DNA of 50,067 nt from Spirogloea muscicola (GCA_009602725.1 WELB01000078.1:305544-355610), one strand, 5' to 3'. Positions 30,224 to 43,890 are shown, counted from the first letter of the stretch. Translations and numbers: made by a program. The notes: generated by a model not told the origin, from the letters alone.

Positions 30224-33200
30224 TCAGAGTCTCCGCGCCGGCTCCTTAAAAAATGGGTGCTTTAGGGCCTCCTTGGCCGGCAACCGCTCCGCAGGCTCGA
30301 ACTTGAGCAGCCCATGCAGGAGGTCGATTAGCGTCCCGGCCGAGTGCTCCACATGGCCCATGATCAGGTCCTGGGGAGCGCCAATGGCAATACAATCAGA
30401 AGCGCCATCAGTGTCCAACAGCTTCAGAATCATGACTATGACTTGAAGTATTATGGGAGCCTGCCCGAATGTCAGCTTGACGTGCTCCTGCAATCAAGTC
30501 AGCAGGAGGCCGCTGCTCACTCGTAATCGCGGCAGCCTTCGGACTGCCCGGATGCTCTCGCGCGACAGTGAACCCTCAGGCCAATTGAGCTCCCGCCCGT
30601 TCCTAAAATACTTCTCCGCACGCCGACTGCAGTGCGTGCAAGCAGATCAATTGACTGGCCCACAGATGACGCTGCCCGTTGTACTGTTGATGCAAGAACA
30701 GTACTGGCCCTTGATGACGCAGCAGCTCGACCTAGAGTGCAGCAGCATGCTGCCTTGTCCAACGTGAGAGACGAGCATACGAAGGCTGCTTCCTGCACAC
30801 AAGCATCGAGGCGACCGCATATGTAAGATAAACAACACTTACTCTGCCCGCTTAATCATCTGCGGCGGAATTGGTCCCAGGACACGCTCCATCATCGCCA
30901 GGTGCTCCAGGTTTTCATGAGTCTGGAAGAGCGCGTCACCCTGTCGAACCAGAGAGGACACCCGAGCAACTCCGGTTTGCAAACTCACACATTGAGCAGC
31001 GAGCGCCCTCAGAAAGCCTTGCAAGGAGAATGCAAGAGCAAACCCAGGAACCTTCTGACAAAGACACCTAGTGATGCAAGCAACATACATTACACTTGCA
31101 GGCAACAAAAAGGGCCCAGAGAGGTGCAACCTATGGTGCAAACCATGTGTCAAAATGAATGATACATATAGCAAGCATGTTGCGCCAGCGTTCTTACGAG
31201 GAGACACTTACTGTGACGAGCTCCACAAGGATGCACCCAACACTCCACATATCGCACGGGTATGTCCAACCCAGACCTTTAGGAACCACGAAGCAAGTGT
31301 GGGCTCAGTTTGAGCAACTTGGTGGTCGTCTATGGAGGACTAATACGAGTACAGCCCCCACATCAAGCTTGTAGGGAAGATGCACTGCGGGCTTGGCACA
31401 AATGCCATACAGACGAGAAGCTCACCAAGGATGACTTCGGGCGCGCGGTAGTGCCGTGTGGAGACTACGGAGCAGTGGTAGCGGGAGTCGAAGGTTGCGC
31501 TGCCAAAATCGATGAGCTTGATGGCATTGGAGGACGGCACTCTTTTGTAGTGCTTCGGCGCTTGGGAGGCCTTCTGCAAGTATCACAACAATGCACGGGG
31601 TTCGGTCAACTCCTCGCTCCTGGCCTGCAACGAACTCTGGGCACCGGCGTGCTTTTGAGATGAGCTCCTTATACCTGTCTATCACTTAGGATTCTAAGAA
31701 AGTCAACTGACAGACATGGCCTCCGCAACACTGCAGAGGCCAGTAAGTGTGACGATGAGCACCTTGTACTCGGGCACGCGGATGTAGTCTGGGGCCACAA
31801 GGAGGATGTTTTCCGGCTTCAAGTCCGTGTGGATGAGCGTCAGCTCGTGCATGTCTGCATCGCGCCCCAGCCAGTCGAAGCGCCGCTCGCCCTCACTCCC
31901 AGCGTCAGGGCCAACACGAACATCGGCGCCTCCATCAGTCAACCTAGGCATGACTTCAGGAGGTCCCCAGCGGGCTCGCCTGACTGCAGCGGCGGCTGGC
32001 CCAGCTCTGGTGGTGGTGGCAGGGCCCTCCGCTTGCTGGTGCACTGACGAGCGCAGGGGAGTGGGACGACTCACAGGCCACGGACTCGAGAAGCTGGCGG
32101 GAGAACTCGCGCGCCTGATCCACGGTGAAAGGCCTGTAGTTGTTCTTTCGCAGGAAGTCGTACAGGCTCGGGCCCAGCCTCTCGAAGACCTGGGGGCGCA
32201 GAATGGCGCGGCCCTGGAGCTGAGCCGCTAAGCAGGTCATGGCAGCACAGCGCAACGCTGCTCCTCCTGGGAACCCCAGCGGCAGGCCTGCTCGGCCAGC
32301 CTTGCTGTGCATTTCAACAAGCCTCGTGGTCTGCCAGCAGAGCCAACGTAGTCGGCCAATGCAGGCTAAGACCTAAGCTGCCAAACCCCTGCAAGCACAC
32401 CGCTGGGGTTGCCAGAATCCAGCGACACAGGCCGGGAGGGCAGGGTGGTGAAGCCGAGCAGCAGCACGCCACAGCAACTCACCATGCAGATGTGGTTGCG
32501 GTAGTCGAACCAGTCCTTGAGCTGGACGCAGCCTCTGCGCCGACGCCGGCGGTGGCGGCAACGGCGGCAGCTTGGTCAGCTTGTGCCAACAGCAACCGTG
32601 CCGTGCCGAGGCACAGTACGTGCGCATCGTCTGGCGCTGGCTGCCGGGCAGTGGCAGCTTTAGTCAACCTGGAACCGGTCTTGTCGTGCTTGGCGAGCGC
32701 GGTGAGGATGTCAATCTCAATCATCGCGGCATCGCGATACTTCTGCACGTTCCGGATGACCTTGATGGCCACGTACTCCTGTGCCTTGCGGTCCCAGCAC
32801 TCCACCACGCGGCCGAACGTCCCTGCTCGCCCCGTCGCAGCAGCCACGCCGCAGTGGAGGAGATACTATGAGTGGCCAGCACGCCTCACGACCGGCAACC
32901 CCATCGGCCCTCCTCCGACGCACTCATGGAGCTGAAGCAGGCCCATAGGCGCAGTGTGTGATGCTGCACGTCCAGCTGTGCAGCCCCTGCAACGAGCTGC
33001 CAGCGTGGTGCAGGGCCTTACCTTCGCCCATCTTGCTCAGTATCTTGTCTGCGCACGCGCAACATGCAGAGCGACGGGCCTCATCATCGTGCACAATGCC
33101 GTGGCCAAGACTGTAGTTGTGACCTCTGGCTCGCTTGTCTCACAGACGGAGCGACAGACAGCCGCCAAAGGGAAAAGGGACGCAGCTGTGACAGAGACGG

Positions 33201-33412
33201 CGGACGAGAAGGCTCGCTCACATCTTGGTGTGAGGTTCTCGCCCAACTCGTAGACGTAGTGGCCGTCCTTGTCGTCCTCCCACCAGGGCGCGGACGAGGC
33301 GCGCCCCGAGCCGCCGTTGCTCTGCGACGGCGGCGCCGACGGCGGCGTGTGCGTCGTCCAGAAGGACCCGCCGCCGCCGCCGCCGTTCCCGCCACCTCCT
33401 CCTCTGCCTCCT

Positions 33413-33443
<31 letters not shown>

Positions 33444-33498
33444 ACGCGGCGGGCCTTGGGGTCGTGGGGGGGCCGTCCGCCACAATCACGCGCCGCAT
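30224..33498 (-). CDS. LAMMER (CLK/AFC-type) dual-specificity protein kinase
   Basis: LAMMER kinases phosphorylate SR splicing factors in the nucleus. Eleven exons on the minus strand: 33498-33222, 33048-33022, 32822-32669, 32534-32483, 32189-32075, 31854-31763, 31573-31426, 31276-31212, 30940-30843, 30626-30521, 30370-30224; 426 residues, every junction in phase. An N-terminal glycine-rich tail encoded by (GGC)n precedes [20 protein letters not shown]. Kinase motifs: GEGTFGRV (100-107), AIK (K122), HTDLKPEN (217-224), DFGSA (261-265), the [12 protein letters not shown] activation segment, [12 protein letters not shown], and the signature [12 protein letters not shown] (about 322-333). The end, [17 protein letters not shown] and [10 protein letters not shown], is typical. 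The N-terminus is short compared with animal CLKs, with no long RS region. It resembles plant AFC kinases. An extra glycine codon at the exon 3/4 join may mean the true acceptor is slightly different. Confidence 0.97.
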
Positions 33499-33974
33499 CC
33501 GATTGGTCTGCAAATCCAGACTTTCCCCGGGGCCGCTGAGTGCCAGACGGTGGCCCTTACCAGGTGACCCCCCTGGCGTGACTAAATCGAACCCGTGGGC
33601 TATTCCCCCCAGTGGCTTCTCACCGGCCGCGCGCGGCCGCGCGATGCGCGCATCGGACGGCTCTCGGCCTGCGGCACGCCCGCGGGCGCCAAGTCAGCGG
33701 GGCGCTGCCACGTCGGCATGCCATCCGACGGTGGCCCGCGTGAGTCGCTGGCGCATCGGACGGCGCACGTCGGAGGCTCGTGGTGTAGACGGTCTGCTTG
33801 GCGGGGGCCGAGACGGTGGCTACGTCCCCGTCAGGGTCAACCGTTCTCCCGGGGGGAGCATGCCGGGAGGATCTGCTGCCGTTCTACAAAGAGCCCCTCC
33901 CACCCCCACCTCAATCACGGCAAATAGCTCGAGACGGCATACCCAACACTACGCCGCTCTCTACACTCGTACTT
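33499..33974. other. Upstream region of the LAMMER kinase, GC-rich
   Basis: It is probably the kinase promoter, with short imperfect direct repeats of GCATCGGACGG at about 33650 and 33752. No gene is recognised. Confidence 0.45.
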
Positions 33975-34051
33975 ATTGAGTGATCCATCCTCCCCCTGTT
34001 TTACCATTGCATCCTCAGGCCCCTTTGTAGCTGCTCACCGCTCTTAGGAAA
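33975..34051 (+). repeat. Partial family A copy cut by the assembly gap
   Basis: GAGTGATCCATCCTCCCCCT, then CATCCTCAGGCCCC and GCTGCTCACCGC match the middle of family A. The copy runs into the Ns at 34052, so the gap probably arose in a repeat. Confidence 0.8.
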
Positions 34052-34567
34052 NNNNNNNNNNNNNNNNNNNNNNNNNNNNNNNNNNNNNNNNNNNNNNNNN
34101 NNNNNNNNNNNNNNNNNNNNNNNNNNNNNNNNNNNNNNNNNNNNNNNNNNNNNNNNNNNNNNNNNNNNNNNNNNNNNNNNNNNNNNNNNNNNNNNNNNNN
34201 NNNNNNNNNNNNNNNNNNNNNNNNNNNNNNNNNNNNNNNNNNNNNNNNNNNNNNNNNNNNNNNNNNNNNNNNNNNNNNNNNNNNNNNNNNNNNNNNNNNN
34301 NNNNNNNNNNNNNNNNNNNNNNNNNNNNNNNNNNNNNNNNNNNNNNNNNNNNNNNNNNNNNNNNNNNNNNNNNNNNNNNNNNNNNNNNNNNNNNNNNNNN
34401 NNNNNNNNNNNNNNNNNNNNNNNNNNNNNNNNNNNNNNNNNNNNNNNNNNNNNNNNNNNNNNNNNNNNNNNNNNNNNNNNNNNNNNNNNNNNNNNNNNNN
34501 NNNNNNNNNNNNNNNNNNNNNNNNNNNNNNNNNNNNNNNNNNNNNNNNNNNNNNNNNNNNNNNNNNN
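34052..34567. other. Assembly gap, 516 N
   Basis: A run of N separates the truncated repeat from the DUF3593 gene, whose first exon or transit peptide is probably inside it. Confidence 0.99.
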
Positions 34568-34569
34568 GG

Positions 34570-35454
34570 CCTGGCGGCGGCGCGGCGCGGGCGGGCCTCC
34601 TGCCGGGCCTGCCGGCGGACCCCTGGTCGCCGGGCCCCGCAGCGGCGGAGAGCATCGCGTCCTCGCTCTTCGCCGCGTCGCTGCTGCCCTACCTCGGCTT
34701 CCTCTACCACCTCACCAAGTCCGCCACCGCGCCGCGCCTCACGCTCTTCGGCTTCTACTTCCTCCTCGCCTTCGTTGGCGCCACCAGTAAGCCGTACCCC
34801 CCCCCGGGTGCTGCTTCTTGTGTCAGCTGTGGCGCGTCTGGAGGCCATGGCGCTGCCTCTGGCCTCGCCAGCTCCCCCACCTCACCCTGACGCCGAATGA
34901 GCCGACCTGACCTGCCTAGCGACTGACTGCCCCCCTTCTAACCTGCCTTCTTCCTGCTGTGCAGTTCCTGCTGGCATTATTGGTGAGTGCTCACCGATGT
35001 GGTTATGGCGACCAATGGACCCTAAATTACACCCTTCTTCATGCTGGCCGCCAATTAACCGAGTCTGGTGTCTTGGCACGACCATGACCTGCAGGCATTC
35101 AACTACAGGGGCTCCTCCTGCCACTTTGGCGAGCAGCAGATGAAGAGCAGCAGATTGTCGTTTGCACCAAACCACATATGACAGCTGCTGCTCATTGTTC
35201 GTTGAGACTTTCCTGTAACGCATTGTGTGGCTGCAGCTAAGCTCGTGTACAACACATCACTCTCAAATGTCGATTACCTCCACGGGAGCGCGGAGTCGCT
35301 GCTTACCATCACCAACCTGCTTATTGTCCTGGGCTTGAGACAAGGCCTTCGAGAGGCTGCAGATGGCAGCCCAGCAGAGGAAAAAGGTGAAACTAGGGCC
35401 ACAGCAGAGATGACCAGCAGAAGTGAGGAGAGCAGCATACCTCTGAGCAAGTGA
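34570..35454 (+). CDS. DUF3593 family membrane protein (cyanobacteria/plastid lineage), 5' end in gap
   Basis: Function is unknown; the family is shared by cyanobacteria and plastid-bearing eukaryotes. Exons: from the gap to 34786, then 34965-34982, then 35237-35454 (TGA). Visible text: SSLFAASLLPYLGFLYHLTK and APRLTLFGFYFLLAFVGATI, two hydrophobic helices, then NVDYLHGSAESLLTITNLLI and VLGLRQGLRE. This order, with a short hydrophobic pair followed by NVDxLHGSAESLLTxTN, is how I recognise the family. After the core there is a polar tail rich in E, S and T. The middle exon is only 18 bases and codes for six residues (PAGII plus split codons). The reading frame continues upstream into the N run, so the transit peptide is missing. 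Confidence 0.85.
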
Positions 35455-35879
35455 AGCTGGCTGCTGTGTGCTCATTCCACTGCTTGCATACAGAGAAGAC
35501 CTCCTTTTCTTAGCCCTTGGACCTCCGCAGCTCGGGCAGCAGGTTAACTACCTCACTGCTACCATGTGAGACCAAATGAATGCATGCTTAGTCACAACCT
35601 AGAGAAGTGGTCAACTATCTCCATGAGCCAGCAATCTTGTGGCAGGCAGTCACTTGAGTGAGCCTTCTACTTGGCTCCTTCTGGCCTTTCTCCTAGCCAC
35701 GTTCACACTGGACCAGCTGATCTTAGAGAGACAGCTACAGAAATCCATGGAAGAACGAGTCTTAGGCTCACACACAGCACATGTTCACGTATAAGACAGC
35801 ATGCTGTGGATCAGGTGTGCAACATGTGCAATACATGTGCCGCCGTTCTCAGCACAGATTGACTAATGATGACTAACGA
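35455..35879. other. Intergenic stretch between convergent DUF3593 and SMC4 genes
   Basis: Short, unrelated open frames only. No repeat or RNA gene was recognised. Confidence 0.5.
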
Positions 35880-38800
35880 TCAGCCGGAGACAGCTGCAAC
35901 GCGAAAGCTAGAAGGGTTGATGGTGACGCTCTTAGTGCAGTTGTCGGTCTTGTAAATGCCGACTAAGCGGTCGGCCAGCTCGAACATGTTGTTCCTTAGG
36001 CTTTGCAGGCACAAAAAGAGAAACCATGCCAAACAGTATGAGTAATGGGCACAAAACATTATGCTACAAGCAGAGCTCGTATACAAAGTGCTGCATGAGT
36101 AAGTCCTATAGTGTTACCTGATGATGATGAATTGGGCATCCTTGGTGCGTTCCTTGATGTAATGTGCGACAATTGAGACATTCTTGAAGTCTGCAAGGTG
36201 GAGTACTCAGTATCAGATGTCCAATATGTGCACATGCCAGTACAATCAATATCACTACTGAAATTAATTTATTGAGTGTCTTGTGCTTTTGGAAAGCAGC
36301 TGAATACACAGCATGTGATAGGTTGCGTGGACGAGATATCGGATTAGTACCTAGAGCTGCATCAATCTCATCCATCACATAGAGGGGGGTGGGCTTGTAA
36401 TGATGGAGAGCAAAGACAAGTGCCAGGGAGCTCAGAGTCTGCAGGCAAAGTCGCTGAAGGAGTGAAAATGCAGTATGCTGAAACAGAGCTCGTGCTGCCA
36501 ACAGGAGAACCGAGTGTTTGTCGCTGCATACTACCGCGCAATGCATGCAGCGTCAAGTCATACTTTTGATCCTCAGCCTCATGCTGGCAATTTCGGCCCT
36601 TGCTTTGAGCTATAATAGTGTAGGGTAATATGAAGCAAGCAGGCTGGCTGCATACTGACCTTTTCGCCTCCTGACAAATTCTGAATGCTCTTCCAGCTCT
36701 TCTTGGGTGGGCGTACACTAAAGATGATGCCCTCAGAGAATGGGTCTAAAGAGTCCACAAGCTCCAGCTCTGCATCTCCTCCCAATGTTATCATCTGGCC
36801 AGCTTGCACGTGATTGAGTTGTCAAGGACTCTCTTGGTTGATGCATCCCTGAATCTCATGACTCAGGGTGGACGGAATTGCGTCTACGTCCTCCAAGATT
36901 TTGCTGGCAATCACTAATTATATGAATGCTACTGCACCTTAATGCACAGTAAAGAGTTGAGACTGATCTTCATAGGCACCTGATACATCTCTTTAAGCTT
37001 CAAGGTGATGACACTATATCCTGCCATGAATTCGTTGAGCCTGCAACAAAGAATTTGCTAACAAGGTCAAGCATGATGATGGTGGTCACAACGCCAACCA
37101 GCAGCTGTGCAAGAGGGACCTGGCATTCTTATTCTGCACTTTAGCGACTGACACGCGCGAGCAGGTGCTTTTGAAATGACAAGATGCACTAACATTGAAC
37201 AGCACCACACCAGCAGGTCATGTCATCATGAAGTATTGACATTAATCTGACCAGTATTACCTGTGCTTGCGAAGGTTATCATACTCTTGCTGCACAGCAT
37301 CCCTCTCTGCCGTCATGCGGTTGAGGTCCTCCACTCTCTCCTCCAACTCAGCAGCTTTTGTCCTGTACCTGCGCATCCAAATTGCTTTGGCAACCTCCTT
37401 CAGGCCACTAGTATATTGTTAACGAGGTTGAAGTAAGACAGCAGTGAAAGCAAGCAATGGGTATCACTTGCAAGGATATACAGTGATTTGCGGTCTTCAA
37501 AAGAGACAGAGATCAACACGTGCAGGGCTGACAAGACTGGCGTACTCTGCCATAGACGCCATATTTGGCTTCATCTCTTGCAGCTCCACTTCCAACTTGG
37601 CCATGTCGCTCTGGGCCTTCTTTTGAGCTGTGGCCCTCCCTTTCTGTGTGTCTTCTTTCAACTCCTCCGCAGCCAGCTCCTCCAGGTACAGTCCTTCATT
37701 GCTTAGCCTGAGTAGCAAGATGTGGGACCGTCTGACTTAACAGGCTCCAGAGAGCTATTCAATGATCACCTTAATTGGCGTTACATCACAACTTGCAAGA
37801 TTATTCAACATCCAGATTTCCGAATGTAAAGTCAACATTTACAACTTAAGCTATCAGTACTCACAAAACACAGTGTGCCTGCTGTTGGTTGTGCAACTCC
37901 TCCAGCTGTTCTTGTCGAGCTTGACATTTTGACTCCAAGCCTTGCAGCTCCAAGCTCAATTCCTCAAGCTTGACTTCCTCTTCGCCCTGCAGCTAAAGAG
38001 CTGTATGTCATGGCTGTTTGCTTGCATCCTCAGCATTCCCGGACAGTTTTAGATCTAAAGTCTAGTGAAATATACTTTGGGCTGGTTCACACAGTTGCCA
38101 GATAGGGACTGAAGCTGGCATGAGCTGCAAACAACACACTAGCATCACATTCAAGGCTACCCACATACCGTAGTTGAGACCATCTTTTCTTTGGCTGCCT
38201 TGATTCTGTGAAAGTCCTTACTGACTGCCTCGAGTTCTTTCCTCCTGGTGTCCACGACCTGCCTCAATCAGCGGTCAACATTTGTGAGACCGCAAAGCCC
38301 TCACAGCTGAAAGGCGCCTAACTAATTGTTTGTGAATTCTTACATGTATAGATAATCAGGCGAAATCCGCTGACATGTGGTGATGAGGAAGATGAACATT
38401 CTACAGGCAGTGGTATATACCTCCTGCATTTCCGTGTACTTCTCTTGGACAGCAAAAGCCAGCATCTCTAACTCCTTGTATTCTGCTAACATGGTGGATT
38501 CCTTTCCGATGTGTGTAAGTCTTTCTTCATCAGCAAGTGCAGCTGCCTTCATCAACTTGTCCACCATATTCTTGTTACTTGCTACTTGCACCTTTCTCTT
38601 GCTTATCTCCAATGCATTGGAGTCCAATGCCTGAAATACAACAGAAGGACCGTGTCACTCTAATAGTAGGAATGAAATCAGTGATTTAAGCCTAAATCTA
38701 AGATTACCCTCCACGATTGGCGATTGGTTCAAATGATCTAATAGGAAGGGCACATGCCTCTCATACCTGTTGCGATGCAGCTACTCGTGCTTTCTGGGCT

Positions 38801-41800
38801 TTCAGCTCCTCTCCACCAGCTTCCTCCAGACACTTCTGCAGTCTCTCTGCTTCACTACGCAGGTCCGCCGAGCTGGTTTCCAGCTTGGCAAGCGCAAGCT
38901 CTTCTTGGGCAACAGTGGCTGCCAGCAATGTGATCCTTTCCAGCTCGACATTGTTAGGCACAGCTGCAGACTCCAGGGTTTCTATCCATGAAGCCAAGTC
39001 GAAGTGCTGGATCTTCAACTCTTCCACCTGGACAAGATCCAGTCTGAGTATCAGTCTGGAAGTCGAATGTCCCTCAGACAATCAGGGGTCAGACACTGAG
39101 GTACACTGTCAGCAGCACCGACTGAAGCATCTCCCTCCAGAAGAGACCAGAATGTTGGGATGCACTGGCCTCAAGCTTGATCCTGAGGAGCTTGTCTTTC
39201 AGAGTGGCAAGCGCCTTCTCTGCTGCCTCAGCAGCCCTGCCAGACAGCCCCCTCTGAGTCTGCACATCCTCGAGCTCTTGCGACAGCCTCGCCAGCTCGC
39301 CCTCTGCCTGTAGCAAGGTCTCCTTTGACACACCTGTGCTTCTGATAGCTGTCCCTATCCGTCCCTTCAGAGGCTTCCCTCCTCCAGACATGGCCCCTGT
39401 CCCCTCATAAAGGACTCCGTCAAGAGTGACGACTCTCCTGAAGTGTCCGTCCTTCCCATATGCGATTCTTTGACCCTGGGAATAGCATGCCATGGGGAAA
39501 AACTTTCATATTCTGGAGGAATTCATACATGAGCTACCTTCAGGTGGATAAATACTGTAGTCGAAGCCACAATAGCAAATCATATGCTGATAATTCTTGC
39601 ACATCACGCAAATAGGAAATACCTGGTGAATGTCTTCTGCAACAACAGTATTACGCAGAGCAAAGAAGAAGGCCGGTCTCAAATGCTCGTCCTTGACCTT
39701 AACAAGGTCAAACAGCCTCACGACTCCCTCGGGTGTACGTACATGTTTTGTCATCTCTGGTACCAGGTGCTTTTGTTTCTCCTGTTCCATTATGTGCACA
39801 TAATGCCTCTTCATTGAGGTGCTAAATCTTGATGCACATGCTGCTGCATATAGCCACGAGGAGCTAAAATAGTACTTACCAAGATGATTGTTGATACAAC
39901 ACCAAGATTCTGCGATCGAACCATGTCCACACAGGCCTGAGCATCTGCTGTGGTCTGAGCCACAAGGAAGTCCAGAGCGCCACAAGCCGTGGAGATGGCT
40001 ATGTCATACTTTGCTGGAAAATCCAGGCAATTCACGTATTAGTACCGCAACCCATTAAGGCGCTGTTATGTCAGGTCACACGTGCCAGGATATGAGATCC
40101 CTGAACATTGCCAAATGTAGCATGGATGAGCCACGATGTTCACATGCAATGAATGCCTGTCACAAAGCTCAGAACTTTAACGCTTAGCACGCTTAGCACA
40201 AATGCATGCATCGATTGTATAAGTACCATAACTGTCAAATGCAGATTCAGTCCAAATGAGTGCCAAAGGACTATAATGCGTTACCGTCTATGGCACCAAG
40301 GTCCCCCAATCGCCCAAGAATGCCAGACAGCTGCCCAGCTTCTCGGGCCTTGGTGATAGCTTGCATCAGAGCTCCTTGACTACTTTCCAAAGTAAGAGCC
40401 TCCCTTTGCTCATGCACTTTCAACCTCGCTTGTTGAACAGCTTCCATAAGCGCACCTTCATTTGCTTTACATTCCTGCTTTCAAGGAGCGTGCAGATTGG
40501 TTGGAGGACTCTTGTGATCACGTCAACAAGACACGTATTAGTACAAGGACTCTTACCCTTTTTGCTTGGGAGGCCAAGTCAGCAGAAAGAGAAAAAGCAG
40601 AAAAGATTGAGGAATGAGAAGTGCCGATGTAGCTGAGTGCAATATCCACACCTGTTCCCTGTGTTGCGCTTGTTGCGTGATTCTATGATTCTCCTCAATC
40701 GAGCTATCTATCTCTTTGAGCTGGGCTACCTTGACCGATAGTTCCTGCCCCATGTGGCAAACCGCCTCCTTTGCTTGCGTACAGCGGTGCGTAGCTGATA
40801 GATGCTGGCATCACCATAGAGACTGTAGTATTAGGTGAGATAGGCCTAAGAGCACAGTGAGCATGCATAGTTGTCGCATGCGAATCCCAAAGAAGCGAGC
40901 GACTTGAAAAGAAGTGCTTCACCTTGTCTTGCAGTAGCTTGCTCTCCACTGTAGCGACCTCAACGAGGCCCCTGGTTTTACGTATTCGTTTCTCCCAGGG
41001 TTCCAGCTCCTGATGCACTTCCGCCAGCTTGTCCCTCAACTTGGCCATCTCAACTGGTCTTGCAAAGACAATATTGTGGACAAAAATTTTAGCCTGAGCT
41101 TGTGTCCTGTTGTCAAAAGCAAGTGCAAGTCATTTGTAACAGACTGCAGTAGCTGTGCGTTCAGTCCATGTACCGCCAGCTGCTGCCATGACCTCCTCAA
41201 GAGCATGCTCTTGTTGTCGAAGATCTTCGTTCAAAACAACTGTTTGTTTCTTGAGCAGCGGAAGTGCAGCCATAGCTTCTTCTGTGTCCACGTTCAGAGA
41301 TGCTATCCGTGCATTCTCCTGGTGAGGAAGATCAAAATAGTCAGCAGCTTGGCAGATGAATATCAACTCATAGATTCTTACTGCGTACCTGCAACAGCAA
41401 CCACAATCTCTTGTCCAATTGCTGCGACTACCTTTACAACCCTCTCTTCCAACTTTTTCCGTTTCTGCTTCATGTGCTTGAGGTCCTCCCTGTGCTTGAC
41501 ATCCTTCCGCTCAAATTGCTTAAACTCATCCCTGCATGCATTTTGAGTGGCCACAATATCCTGGCAGACATGAAAACGTGAAAACTACCGCAAAGTCAGT
41601 TATTCAATTGCAGCCTCAAATCCAAGCGAAGACACTGCTGTTGTGACTGTAGAGATATTCCTCAGGGTCCTACATTTGTATCCAATCACTAATCATTTCC
41701 GGTTAATCAATCAGAAGGTGGTCAAGATGCATATGAGGTTCTAAACTATGACTGGACTTCTTGTCTCCAACTAAAGGTTGCAAAGTAAGAAGTTGTCCAA

Positions 41801-43820
41801 AGTAAGAAGCATGTTGGAGGCAAGAGTGACTGACATCATGCTCTTTCTTGTGGTGATTGTACAAGACCTCCTTCTCCTTTAGCTCCTCATCATATTGAGC
41901 ACTTTTCCTCCTATTGGCGTAAAAATGAGTGGGGCTATCACAACGGGCTGCGTGATTACAATACTTGGCAAGCACAAAGTGCGCTGCCTGCGCAGCTTCT
42001 ATGTGAGTGCAAATTGTGAGGGCAGATGCTTAAGACAATATCATTGACATGAAGTACCTCTCGATCTCCAGCATGTCTTGCATCTGAGCTTTTCTTGTCA
42101 CCAAGAGATCCTTCTGTTCACGAGCATCCTTTAAAATTAACGAAGAAATGAGCTTTTGTAGTTGGAACCTCTTGCCTTCCTTCATGAGGTATGCCTCTGC
42201 GTCATTCTTAGCCTCCTGCATGATTTAGAGAAGATCGAGACTTGTGATGAGCTCGTCTGCGACTGATCAAGTGGCTTGCTTTCAAGAATGACTTGTCCTC
42301 AATACCCTATTGCTACACAAGCCTGGCACTGCCGCTTTATTAGCTCACCTGCAGGCTGTCTTTTTCTTTGACTGCAGCTTTCATTCTGTGTATAGCACCC
42401 ACTCGTTTCTCGTTGACTGACTCTAAGCTGGGGGACAGGACAAAGTATCATGTCAGCTGCGGTGTGAAGCAGCCGCCACTGAGGACTCTACAACAACAAC
42501 TAAATATTCTGGCAGACAAGGGTCCGAATGCAAGTGAAGTCTTTCCAAAGCCCATAGAAACTGAAGGTCCCAACACAAACAGCGCAGCACCAGCCGGTAT
42601 AGCACATACATAGCGGCGCTTCTGTCAATCTTCTCGACGTAGCGATTAGAACCAATGATGTCCTCCAAGTACTCCAGCAGGCCTTCGTCTTGCTTGTCAA
42701 CCCCTTTTGGCTTCATCAAAGCAATCTGCTCTACTTCACCCTGGCAGATTCACAAGAAGAGGGGGATCATGCAATGTGCTATGTGACGTGCTTTGTGGGC
42801 CACATTTCATCATCATGAAGGAAGAATGCAATGGACATGCAGATTCTGTGAACATGTGCACAATATTCCATGGACCTGTAAGATGAGAAAGCGATTGTGA
42901 TCCAGATCGATGCCTTTCTCCTTCAAAAGTGTATTCACTTCAGTGAAGTTGCTGCTCTTCTGCCCTATGAAGTACTTGGACGTGTTGTTCCTGAACGCTG
43001 TCCGCGTCACAGTAAAGAGGGAGTTGGGTATGCACTCAAATTCTTCCTCATCCTGTACAAGAGTTGGTGTAAAGCTCAGATGCCGTCCAAGCCTCCCAAA
43101 TCAAAGTGGAAGGATGTCACTAAGTCCAACGATTTCACACCAAACAATCTCGCACCTTATCAAGAATATCTTGAAAGTGAACAGAGACTTCCGCTGACTC
43201 CAGGTTCTGGTGGTTTGTCGAGTTGTGGATGAGCTCCGAGACTTTGTTGAGTCTCAACTGCACAGGAGTTTGCACTGTTGTGGGCGTTTTGCAGACAGCT
43301 CCCAAGAAGAATCAATGTGATGATGCTGACAAGCCGCTGTTCTTACCATTTAGTGATTTTTGCACGCTGAGCGTCTACGGGTCTGGTTGCAAACAGGCCG
43401 ACCTGCTTGGCTCGCTTTCCAAAGACAAAAAGCATGGCGTCGATGACATTGCTCTTCCCGCTCCCATTTGGTCCCACGACAGAGGAGAAGCTCTAAAGGG
43501 AAAGCCATGACATCAATCAGATTTGTGTTGAGTGAACAGCAAGGATAGGCTAAAAGCGAGGGACTCAGCAACAATATTCGGGCACCGTGCCGTACCTTGT
43601 GGAAGGGCCCGACCTCCTGGACGCCGGCATAGGACTTGAAGTTGGTCATGACCATCTTGGTGATGATCAACCGCTTCCGTGCCGGCGACGCCGGCGCGGC
43701 ACCGACGTCGTGCACCCGCGGGCCCTGCGCTTCTTGTGGCGCAACAACGTCGCCATCCGGCACGTCTGCAGCGGGCATCACTGGCGGGCCGTGGCGGAGT
43801 CCGACCTCCTCTAGCCCCAT
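35880..43820 (-). CDS. SMC4: Condensin subunit SMC4
   Basis: SMC4 pairs with SMC2 in condensin, the ATPase that compacts mitotic chromosomes. I traced 27 exons, first 43820-43596, then among others 43492-43403 (P-loop), 42740-42610, 39475-39119, 36794-36660, 36438-36351, 36190-36118 and last 36000-35880. They sum to 1276 residues, the usual SMC4 size. Walker A GPNGSGKSN is at about residues 82-90, preceded by RLIITKMVMTNFKSYAGVQE. KPKGVDKQDEGLLEYLEDII is characteristic of SMC4. Two long coiled coils flank the hinge (about 560-720: LGDLGAIDG, AISTACGALDFLVAQT, EGTGAMSGGGKPLKG). The C-terminal head has SVRPPKKSW, the signature NLSGGEK, Walker B LYVMDEIDAAL, and ISLRNNMFELADRLVGIYKT. The start ATG is the first in frame after the glycine-coding GC-rich leader; a longer N-terminus is possible. 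The end of exon 16 (39119) is one of several phase-0 donors. Confidence 0.97.
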
Positions 43821-43825
43821 GCCTT

Positions 43826-43849
43826 CGCCTCTGCCGCCGCCGCCACCAC

Positions 43850-43880
<31 letters not shown>

Positions 43881-43890
43881 GCCGCGTCGA
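43826..43890. repeat. (CCG)n tract directly upstream of the SMC4 start
   Basis: Imperfect CCG/CCA triplets lie on the plus strand, reading GGC on the coding strand and ending six bases from the chosen ATG. In the coding frame it would give polyglycine if translation began further upstream. Confidence 0.9.

Noticed and set aside
34015-34848. 277-codon open frame on the minus strand
   Set aside because: It is open only because it crosses the 516-N gap. The real coding strand here is plus (DUF3593 gene).
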